Assembly: GCA_002294005.1 (NCBI GenBank)
Contig: DBEH01000013.1
Coordinates: 1 to 11,208, forward strand
Direction of reading: 5' to 3'
Length of the DNA stretch: 11,208 nt
From: Firmicutes bacterium UBA911
GTDB lineage: Bacteria; Bacillota; Desulfotomaculia; Desulfotomaculales; Desulforudaceae
The position numbers and the translations under genes were made by a program. Numbering within the stretch: the first letter of the stretch is position 1; each line of letters starts with the position of its first letter. Positions 1-5,648 of this stretch are shown here, one piece after another. The notes beneath the pieces were generated by a model that was not told where the DNA came from, searched no databases, and worked only from the letters and a program-made list of their open reading frames with translations.

Positions 1-342
1 GGAGAGGCGATTTCGGGGTGGTGGAGGGGGATCGCCTCTACTACCTGTTGGATGGCCGTCCCACGGTGGTGGACCTCACCGGAGGCCGGCTGGTCTGGCG
101 GGCACAGCATCAAATCGGAGCGGATAAACAGCCCGTCCTTCACGGCGACTTTCTTTTCGTACCGGGGAAGGAACGGGTTTTTGTTTTTGAACAAACATGA
201 CGGAGAGCTTCTTTACCGGCTGGATGGTTGCAGGATCGGCACGGCCGAAGCCCGGGGCGCCTTGAACGGTTATGGCTTCCTGACCAGACTGGAGGATCGG
301 TTGTACTTGGGTTCCGCTGACGGGTTCTTCAGCAAGTTGTGA
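1..342 (+). pseudogene. PQQ-type beta-propeller protein, 3' part, frameshifted
   Basis: The gene enters from the left edge, so its start and most of its blades are outside the window. The visible protein has typical PQQ-like propeller strands: GDRLYYLLDG followed by GGRLVW, then GDFLFVPG, then DGELLYRLDG and DRLYLGSADG. Such repeats occur in BamB-like scaffold proteins and in extracytoplasmic quinoprotein-like proteins; no cofactor role can be claimed for this fragment. The first part reads in one frame up to TGA at 198-200. The second part (DGELLYRL onward, stop at 340-342) continues one frame over. Removing one A from the AAA at 193-195 gives a continuous VFEQHDGELLYRLDG, so a one-base insertion is the likely lesion. 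Whether it is a true mutation or a sequencing error is open. The family assignment is fairly sure; the specific function is unknown. Confidence 0.6.
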
Positions 343-583
343 GAATAGGGACTTGTGCGACAGGAAACGGCAGACTATGTGAAAACCAAGGAGAAAGATC
401 ACCGAAAGGGTGGCCAACTGTGGATACTGCTTTGACAACCCGGACAAATTAACCAGGAGCCTGCAAGGGGCCACGACCTTCATCTGCCTGTCCGTTTTTG
501 CCGCCGCCGCCACCACCGCCAGTAGAGGTCATCTTTTTCGTTAATCAAGTTTTTTGCGCATTCCAAGTTTTTATCTGTTTAGT
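343..583. other. unassigned intergenic stretch
   Basis: No recognisable gene lies between the propeller fragment and the toxin gene. A plus-strand frame is open from 383 to a TAA at 542-544 and contains a CGYC motif, but it has no convincing start or ribosome binding site and I do not recognise it. A short GCC-rich trinucleotide tract lies around 499-520. Two direct copies of CAAGTTTTT sit at about 547-575, just downstream of the toxin gene. No tRNA or clear terminator was seen. Confidence 0.3.
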
Positions 584-901
584 CTAGTCAAATAATGCAC
601 GAAGGTAATCCCGGCGACTATGCAATATGCGGTGAATGATAACGGTATTGTCTATTATCCTGTAAAAAACAAGGTACGGATGTATAACGATAAAGCGGTA
701 TCCACGCCTAATAATCGTATATTCCTCATCCGGTAACACAGAACCCATATTGGGAAACTCCGCCAGATTGGCTATTCTTTCATTTAACCTTTCCAGCATC
801 ATTTCCGCGGAGGCAATATTATCTTGTGATATGTATGAGAAAACCTCATCCATATCGTCAACTGCTACAGGAGCATACCTTATTCTATGCTTTTTCGGCA
901 T
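584..901 (-). CDS. ParE/RelE-type toxin of a type II toxin-antitoxin pair
   Basis: An intact 105-residue protein, the usual size for the ParE/RelE superfamily. Toxins of this fold either poison DNA gyrase (ParE) or cleave mRNA on the ribosome (RelE); the sequence does not settle which. The visible family pattern is an N-terminal strand RIRYAPVAVDDM, a pair of helices through LERLNERIANLAEFPNMG, and the C-terminal strand set YRFIVIHPYLVFYRI and IIHRILHSRRDY, with the closing His/Arg-rich HSRRDY seen in ParE proteins. The ATG at 899-901 lies inside the end of the antitoxin gene (17-base overlap), with a GGGGAAAG ribosome site just before it, so the two are translationally coupled in antitoxin-first order. 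The gene is AT-rich compared with the flanking genes, which suggests horizontal acquisition. Confidence 0.88.
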   Translation of the reverse strand: MPKKHRIRYAPVAVDDMDEVFSYISQDNIASAEMMLERLNERIANLAEFPNMGSVLPDEEYTIIRRGYRFIVIHPYLVFYRIIDNTVIIHRILHSRRDYLRALFD

Positions 902-1157
902 TAATCTTTCCCCGAATCCCGGCTATGACTTCATCGTGTTCAAGCAGTTGAGCGCCATCGGCAATCTGCTTTTCTGCAACCAGCAGCTTGGACTGCAATT
1001 TAACACGGGCCTCCATGCGTCGATACGCTTCATAACTCATGACAACCAGGTCGGCTTCACCATTACGGGTAAGCACTACGGGTTCGTCAAGCTCGTGGCA
1101 CAGTTTTGAAAAGCCGTTATAGTCCTGTCGGATAGTTGTAGAAGGCTTGATATTCAC
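885..1157 (-). CDS. Phd/YefM-type antitoxin
   Basis: This 90-residue protein should bind and neutralise the toxin encoded immediately downstream and repress its own promoter, as Phd/YefM antitoxins do. The N-terminus (NIKPSTTIRQDYNGFSKL) is the DNA-binding half of the family. It is followed by the hallmark EPVVLTRNGEADLVVMSYEAYRRM, and the C-terminal tail is the presumed toxin-binding segment. The frame extends to a GTG at 1164-1166, but that codon directly abuts the GAGAGGG ribosome site. The GTG at 1155-1157 is nine bases downstream of the site and gives the usual family N-terminus, so I chose it. The last 17 bases overlap the toxin gene. The AT-rich upstream stretch at 1170-1210 is the probable promoter and operator region. 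Confidence 0.88.
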   Translation of the reverse strand: MNIKPSTTIRQDYNGFSKLCHELDEPVVLTRNGEADLVVMSYEAYRRMEARVKLQSKLLVAEKQIADGAQLLEHDEVIAGIRGKINAEKA

Positions 1158-1166
1158 TTTGCACAC

Positions 1167-1173
1167 CCTCTCT
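1167..1173 (-). promoter_or_regulatory. ribosome binding site of the antitoxin gene
   Basis: On the minus strand this reads GAGAGGG. It is nine bases upstream of GTG 1155-1157 and immediately adjacent to GTG 1164-1166, which favours the downstream start. Confidence 0.55.
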
Positions 1174-1194
1174 TATACCATTATTCTGACTATA

Positions 1195-1207
1195 AAATAT
1201 CATATTT
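1195..1207. promoter_or_regulatory. perfect palindrome, possible antitoxin operator
   Basis: A 13-base inverted repeat, AAATAT-C-ATATTT, lies 38 bases upstream of the antitoxin start in an AT-rich segment. Phd/YefM complexes bind short palindromes at such positions, so autoregulation is a reasonable inference. AT-rich palindromes also arise by chance, and no clean -35/-10 pair could be assigned next to it. Confidence 0.3.
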
Positions 1208-1322
1208 ATGCTAGCCAGGCAAGAGGAGCTTACCTTCCGGTACTCACGCCGTTTCGAAAGAGAAGCGGCGGTTTGGCGTAACGTACATGTGGTACAATAT
1301 CATAAGAGTTAGACTCCCCTAA

Positions 1323-1484
1323 CAAATATCCATTGTCGAGGATGAGGAGCGCGCCGTCTATCAAATGAAGGACCGGACCGGCGAAGGCACGATGATCTGC
1401 TATGCCGTGTTTCCGGGCGCCTATCTGAGTTATAACGATTTCCACATGTGGCGCTGGCGTAGCACCGGCGAACCCTTGCAGTAG
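1323..1484 (+). pseudogene. remnant resembling an AraC-type regulator N-terminus
   Basis: In this frame about 53 codons are open between TAA at 1320-1322 and TAG at 1482-1484. The translation contains VEDEERAVYQMKDRTGEGTM, then CYAVFPGAYLSYNDFHMW. This resembles the sensory N-terminal segment of clostridial AraC-family regulators, in which an acidic stretch is followed by a GEGTM-like turn, VFPG and a YNDFHM-like motif. There is no start codon in a plausible place, and similarity appears lost after YNDFHMW. No helix-turn-helix domain is present, so it cannot act as a regulator. It is probably the leftover of a larger deleted gene. Identification rests on remembered motif similarity and is moderate at best. 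Confidence 0.4.
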
Positions 1485-1518
1485 TGAGCATCAACGAACC
1501 AACCGGGGGCGACCTTCA

Positions 1519-1842
1519 CTATAGCCGTTTAAAGCCCAATAGCAGCCTGTAGGGACCGGGAGTCCCGAAAGGAACAAACCCTACCCGGTCCCCGGGTTTA
1601 ACCCGCGCCTCGGCAATCGGTCTTGCAGTGCCGTTGACAAACACCGCTTCGACTTTAACTGCGGGAATTCCCAAGCGTTCAGCTAGTTCAACGGCGGTGC
1701 ACTCAACGTCCAGCTCTAAGTAACTGGGGAATCCCAGTCCTTTTTCATCGGCCAGTCTCTTCAAAAAGCCAAAGAAGCGAATTTCCACCCTGTTGGTGCT
1801 TACACCATTTGACCCTGGCGAACTCATAACGGTATTTTCCAC
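1519..1842 (-). CDS. MoaD/ThiS-like ubiquitin-fold protein lacking terminal diglycine
   Basis: This 107-residue protein has the beta-grasp pattern of MoaD/ThiS sulfur carriers: the opening strand VEIRFFGFLKRLADEKG, the helix TAVELAERLGIP, then VEAVFVNGTARP and VKPGDRVGFVPFGTPGPY. Canonical carriers end in Gly-Gly, which is adenylated and thiocarboxylated during molybdopterin or thiazole synthesis. This one ends in GTPGPYRLLLGFKRL, with no terminal diglycine, so classical sulfur transfer is unlikely unless the tail is processed. Similar tails occur in MoaD-like proteins of anaerobic bacteria, to my recollection. The reading frame begins at GTG 1840-1842. ATG 1825-1827, preceded by GAGGTGG at 1839-1845, is an alternative start. 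The conserved fold begins near residue 19, so the first residues are optional. It stands alone on this strand, with no molybdenum-cofactor neighbours in the window. Confidence 0.75.
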   Translation of the reverse strand: MENTVMSSPGSNGVSTNRVEIRFFGFLKRLADEKGLGFPSYLELDVECTAVELAERLGIPAVKVEAVFVNGTARPIAEARVKPGDRVGFVPFGTPGPYRLLLGFKRL

Positions 1843-1974
1843 CTCGGCTTACATCTCCATTCACACCGCATATTACAACAGCGGGCGGCGCAAAGCAATA
1901 CCCTCACCCATTATTAACATAGTGATGGTAACACAAGTAAGCCGGACAAGCAGGAAAGGGGTAAGTATAATACA

Positions 1975-2134
1975 ATGAGTGAGAAGAACAGAATCCTGCA
2001 GATGGTCCGGGACGGAAAGATCAGCGTGGACGAGGGGCTGGAACTCCTGGGCGCGCTGGACGAGACCCACGCGCCGGTTGCGCGTGGTGGAGGTGCAGGC
2101 CGGCAAGGTGCGGGTATCCATCGACTTATACTAG
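1975..2134 (+). pseudogene. YvlB-like (SHOCT-like) protein remnant, frameshifted and truncated
   Basis: The first 30 or so codons from ATG 1975-1977 give MSEKNRILQMVRDGKISVDE followed by GLELLGALDE, the short N-terminal helix-turn-helix-like segment found in YvlB-type proteins of Bacillota. The family then continues with a strand pattern like RVRVVD..GKVKVNI. The same pattern (LRVVEVQAGKVRVSIDL) is present here, but one frame over. Removing one G from 2076-2077 joins the two parts, after which TAG follows at 2132-2134. Without correction, the ATG frame runs on to TAA 2146-2148 as a 57-residue peptide with an unrelated tail. The long C-terminal part expected of full YvlB proteins is absent. 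YvlB homologues commonly precede YvlD, and the intact YvlD-like gene is next, which supports the call. In Bacillus this pair is linked to cell-envelope stress; the role here is unknown. Confidence 0.55.
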
Positions 2135-2145
2135 ACCGGAGAGGC
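2116..2145 (+). repeat. direct repeat, copy 1 (before yvlD)
   Basis: The core TCGACTTAnACTAGACCGGA plus GAGG (2121-2144) recurs exactly 65 bases downstream at 2186-2209 with a single mismatch. The copy includes the end of the YvlB-like remnant and a GGAGAGG ribosome site that here precedes no start codon. Confidence 0.8.
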
Positions 2146-2180
2146 TAAAGCAGTGCGCGAAGCAACTCCGGCCTCAAGTT

Positions 2181-2210
2181 GTCCGTCGACTTAGACTAGA
2201 CCGGAGAGGT
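2181..2210 (+). repeat. direct repeat, copy 2, carrying the yvlD ribosome site
   Basis: This is the second copy of the 24-base core. Its GGAGAGG (2203-2209) lies eight bases before ATG 2218 of the YvlD-like gene and decides that start over the longer GTG 2209 reading. The duplication suggests a local rearrangement or deletion that shortened the upstream YvlB-like gene. Confidence 0.8.
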
Positions 2211-2217
2211 GGTCTGG

Positions 2218-2574
2218 ATGAGTAGGCTCATTTTCAGGATGGTGGCCAACACGGTGGCCGTGTACGTGGTCGCGCTGGTGTTTCCGGCCGTGGTCCTGGA
2301 GAGCGCGTGGGTGGGGCTTCTGGCCGGCGCGGTGCTCACCCTGCTGAACGCGCTGGTGCGGCCGTTCCTGCTGTTGATCACTTTGCCCGTCAACCTGATC
2401 ACTCTGGGCCTGTTCACCCTGGTGATCAACGCCTGGATGCTGATGCTCACGAGCCGCCTGGTGGAAGGGTTGACGATCCCCGGGTTCTGGTGGGCCCTGG
2501 CCGCCGCCCTGCTGGTGACGCTCGTCAACGTGCCCTTAAACCAGTGGTTCGGAAACCGCCATTTTAGGATGTAG
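2218..2574 (+). CDS. yvlD: YvlD-like membrane protein (phage holin family 4-2, PF04020)
   Basis: An intact 118-residue, strongly hydrophobic protein of the family named phage_holin_4_2, which in bacterial chromosomes is a small integral membrane protein rather than a demonstrated holin. Four membrane segments are apparent at about residues 8-27, 30-48, 50-78 (long, possibly hairpin) and 90-108. The family core NALVRPFLLLITLPVNLITL followed by GLFTLVINAWML is very clear, and the C-terminus keeps the usual N-x-x-L-x-x-WF ending. ATG 2218 is chosen because GGAGAGG at 2203-2209 is eight bases upstream; an upstream GTG at 2209 overlaps that site. It follows a broken YvlB-like gene, the usual partner. 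A role in envelope stress is known only by analogy with the Bacillus yvl operon. Confidence 0.88.
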   Translation: MSRLIFRMVANTVAVYVVALVFPAVVLESAWVGLLAGAVLTLLNALVRPFLLLITLPVNLITLGLFTLVINAWMLMLTSRLVEGLTIPGFWWALAAALLVTLVNVPLNQWFGNRHFRM

Positions 2575-2660
2575 TGAACTGCCGGAAAGAGGCGCGCCGG
2601 CGCAGCCTGACCAAAACCGGGGCCGCCCGCCGCAAAAAGGTGCACGGAATACGGCCTCGG

Positions 2661-2687
2661 GCCTCAAAAAGGACCAGACTTTGAGGC
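2661..2687 (+). terminator. weak hairpin downstream of yvlD
   Basis: GCCTCAAA (2661-2668) pairs with TTTGAGGC (2680-2687) around an 11-base loop, 87 bases after the yvlD stop. There is no T-run after the stem, so this is at best a weak or factor-assisted terminator, or simply a stable structure between yvlD and the four-gene locus. Confidence 0.25.
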
Positions 2688-2782
2688 GGCAGGACTATGG
2701 GGATTTCGGCCGAATTGATACGTAATTATGCCTTGCACTCGGTCGACGATCTTCGACTTCGCGCCGGGCCCGGAAGGCCGGT

Positions 2783-4430
2783 GTGCCACAGATGGATGAG
2801 CAAGTCTTAAAGCCCATCTCGGAAGTCTCTTATCTCACCGTCGGGAACGCCTGGCGCTACCGGGCCGTCCTGCGCTATTTCTACGACCAGCACGAACGCC
2901 TGCGCCACTACCTTTTTCCCGAAGAGGTTTTGGAGCACCTCCAGCGCAGCCTGTTTTTTTACGACTACGCCGGGGACCAGCTGCAACAGGACCTGGCCCA
3001 GTTGGTGGAGTGGAAGAATCTGGTCCCCCGGCAGGACACCGGCAGGGTGGCTTCAATTGAAGAGTTTAAGAAAAAGAGGTTTCGTTACCAGGCGACCCCG
3101 TACACAATTGAGATCGAACGGATGGTGCGGCAGCTCGAACAGATGGGGGAATCGTTCGGCGGCTCTCTGGAGAAGACCCTTTTCGACCGCCTGCTGACCC
3201 TACTGAAGCGGCTGGTGGCCGAGGATGAAGGGGATCTCGGCAAGGGTGCCGCCCCGGCGCGTTCCGTTGACCGCCCGGGCCGCCCCCCAAGCCCAGGCGT
3301 ATGGTCCGGATTCCGGGCCGGGTCACGGTGGATGCGGTTTTGGCCGCCACCGGGCGGACGGCAGGGATGTCTCCCGGACGTACGCTGCAGACGGTTTTTC
3401 CGGTGAGGAACTAAACGCCCTGTGGCGCGACACCTACGAGAGTTTCCGCAAATTGATCGAAAACGCCACCGACTATCTGGCCCACCTGCAGAGCGAACGT
3501 GTCGAAGAGTTGATGATGACGGAAGCCTTCTTGACCTATAAAGATGCGATCACCCAATACCTGCGCGATTTTATGACCGTGTTGCAGCGGACCTCGCTGC
3601 AGATTGAGATGGTGCTTAAGGAGACCCCGCCCAGCCTGATCGAACGGGTTGCCGGGCGCCTCGCCGACTACCACCTGAGCATTCCCCGCCTGGAGGAGAC
3701 GCGGACCCGGGAAGAGCTGGCGCAAAGGCACCTGGTCGAGTGGCAGGCCCTGGGGGACTGGTTTTTGGGCGGCCCCGGCCGGGAGAGCGACCTTGTCTAC
3801 CTGCAAAACGCCACAAACGAGACGATCCGCCGAATCACCCGCTTCGCCCAGCGTCTGGGGGAACGGCACCACACTTTCCGCAGCCGGAAGCGGGATTACC
3901 TCCATATCGCCGGGTGGTTTGCGGCCTGCACCGACCTTCGGGCGGCGCACGAGTTGTCGGCGGCCGTGTTCGGCGCTTTTCACAGCCGCCACCTGTACGC
4001 CGCCCCCAAGGAGACCGAGGACATCTACGCCCAGATATGGGAGCAGCCGCCCACGGAAATAACACTTAGACCGCGGGTGCGGGCATACCGCGAGAAGACC
4101 AGGCCCAATGCCGCGGCCAACCATGCGGATGAAAAGGCCCGGGTGGCGGCCGAGTACCTGCGGGAAAGGGATTCCGAGCGGGAACTCATCGACCAACTGA
4201 TGAGCGGGGACCGCATTGTGGTGGGAGAACTGCCGGTGGTCGAACCCCATGTCCGCAAGACGCTCCTGTACTGGATTGCCAAATGCATGGGCAGCCGGGA
4301 CCGAGCGGGGAAGACACAGACCGGCCGGTCCTTCCGCCTGGAAAAGATCGACAACCGCCGGGTGGTCCTGCGCTCCCGGGACGGGAACCTGATGATGCCC
4401 AACTATGTGCTGCGGTTCACGGATAGGTGA
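2783..4430 (+). pseudogene. jetA: JetA-like kleisin subunit (DUF2397, TIGR02677), interrupted
   Basis: First gene of the Wadjet-type cluster. Its product should be the winged-helix/kleisin subunit that bridges the SMC-like ATPase heads. The first 150 codons match the DUF2397 family well: an N-terminal ENAWRYR-like block (here GNAWRYRAVLRYFYDQHERL), then LAQLVEWKNLVPRQDTGRV and EFKKKRFRYQATPYTIEIER. The family resumes in another frame from about 3400 with EELNALWRDTYESFRKLIEN and continues to the end with LSIPRLEE, the GRESDL block, SRKRDYLHIAGWF, LRPRVRAYREK and the C-terminal GNLMMPNYVLRF. Between about 3235 and 3400 lies some 165 bases of unmatched Gly/Pro/Arg-rich coding, accompanied by a frame change, where the family has only a short linker as I recall it. 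GTG 2783 sits five bases after GGAAGG (2772-2777); ATG 2792 is the alternative start. The stop overlaps the jetB start by four bases (GTGA). As it stands, no full-length protein can be made. Confidence 0.85.
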
Positions 4431-5648
4431 GGAGTGTGGCAGGAGAGCAGGAAAAGACCAGAAACGTCTTTGACCACCAGGCCCGGGAAGCTGCTGAGCA
4501 TCTTCTGGAGCAGTTCTGGATCCTCCGTGACGAGGAGCCGGAGAAATACCAGGCGGTGCGGGAGCGGGAACAGGTGCTGCGCACCTATTTCTTGGACAAA
4601 CCGGGGTTTCGTCTGGTCTTGCACCGGTATTTCGCCAAGTTGGAGAAAATCCCGGCAGAGCCTGAGTCCTGGATGGGGATCCAGGACTTCCAGCAGGCCC
4701 GGGACTATGCTGTTCTTTGCTGCTTGCTGGCCTATCTGGAGGGCAAGGCCGTGGACGAGCAGTTCCTGCTGTCCGAACTATGCGAGGAATTGCGCACCTT
4801 CTACCCCGGTGAGGACACCTTGGACTGGACCCACTATGAACATCGCAAGTCACTGGTACGGGTCCTGCGCAAAGCCGCCGAGTTGGGGATTGTCAAAGTG
4901 GTGGACGGGCACCATTGAGGGGTTTAGCCACGTCGAGGACCATGAGGTGCTCTACGAAGTGCCCGTCGTCTCCCGCTACTTCGTGCGGTCCTACCCCAGA
5001 GACCTCTCTCAATTCGCCGGCCAAGAGGAGATGTTGGCGGCGGATTGGCCTGAAGGTACCGATGAGGGCTTGCGGCGCCGACACCGGACGTACCGCCGGC
5101 TGCTGCTCTCACCGGTGGTGTACGCCGAGGACGTGCCGGAGGCGGATTTCCAGTACCTGCGCCACTACCGGCACCGGATCCGTGAGGACATAGAACGGTA
5201 CACCGGGTTTTCCTTAGAGCTTTATCAAAACGCGGCCTTACTGACGCTGCCCGAGCAGCGGGCCCGCTTCACCCTCTTTCCCGACAGCAAAGCCATCTCC
5301 GACATTGTCATCCAGTTCGCGGCTCTTGCGCGCCAACGGCGGGTCGAGGACGATATCCCCCTGCAGTTTGACGGCAGTCTATGTCTGACCGCCCCGCAGT
5401 TCCGGGAGTGGGTGCGGCGCTGCCGGGAGCGTTGGGGGGCGGGATGGAGCAAACAGTACCGCGAGGCCGGCGTCGCGCAGACGGCCAGGGACTTGCTGGC
5501 GTTTCTGGAGGAGTGGAAAATGGCGGAGCGCGATCCGGAGACGGGCGCCGTGTGTTTAAGGGCCCTTTTGGCCCGGACTGCCGGCCGTTATCCGGCCGAT
5601 TTCGACCCCAGTGCGCCGCAGGAGGGAAACAATGATGTCGAGGAATAA
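4427..5648 (+). pseudogene. jetB: JetB-like KITE subunit (DUF2398, TIGR02678), one-base frameshift
   Basis: Second cluster gene, coding for the winged-helix KITE-type partner of the kleisin. GTG 4427 overlaps the jetA TGA (GTGA), implying coupled translation. The first frame has AAEHLLEQFWILRDEEPEKY, the typical DUF2398 opening, and continues to GIVKVVDG before stopping at TGA 4916-4918. The downstream frame carries on seamlessly with TIEGFSHVEDHEVLYEVPVV and SRYFVRSYPRDLSQF, then PVVYAEDVPEADFQYLRHYR and LARQRRVEDDIPLQFDG, ending at TAA 5646-5648. Removing one G from GGG at 4907-4909 restores DGTIEGF and a protein of about 406 residues, normal for the family. Apart from this one base the gene looks complete, so inactivation is either recent or a sequencing artefact. 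The 3' end overlaps jetC by 17 bases. Confidence 0.88.
5621..5626 (+). promoter_or_regulatory. ribosome binding site of jetC
   Basis: GGAGGG lies five bases before ATG 5632, inside the 3' end of jetB. It fixes the jetC start at 5632 (or the adjacent ATG 5635) rather than the GTG at 5611. Confidence 0.75.

Noticed and set aside
76..516. 146-codon minus-strand frame with a hydrophobic stretch
   Set aside because: It overlaps the propeller fragment in antisense, and no start signal or family motif is visible.
1230..1494. Minus-strand frames opposite the AraC-like remnant
   Set aside because: The plus-strand reading carries the recognisable motif pattern; the minus frames show none.
1951..1980. 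TATAAT at 1966-1971 as the -10 box of the yvlB-like gene
   Set aside because: It ends three bases before the ATG, leaving no room for a transcript start and ribosome site, and no matching -35 box is evident.
3411..4853. Long 480-codon minus-strand open frame opposite jetA and jetB
   Set aside because: It is rich in Pro, Gly and Arg, has no recognisable motif, and lies antisense to clear DUF2397/DUF2398 coding; long antisense frames are common at this GC content.
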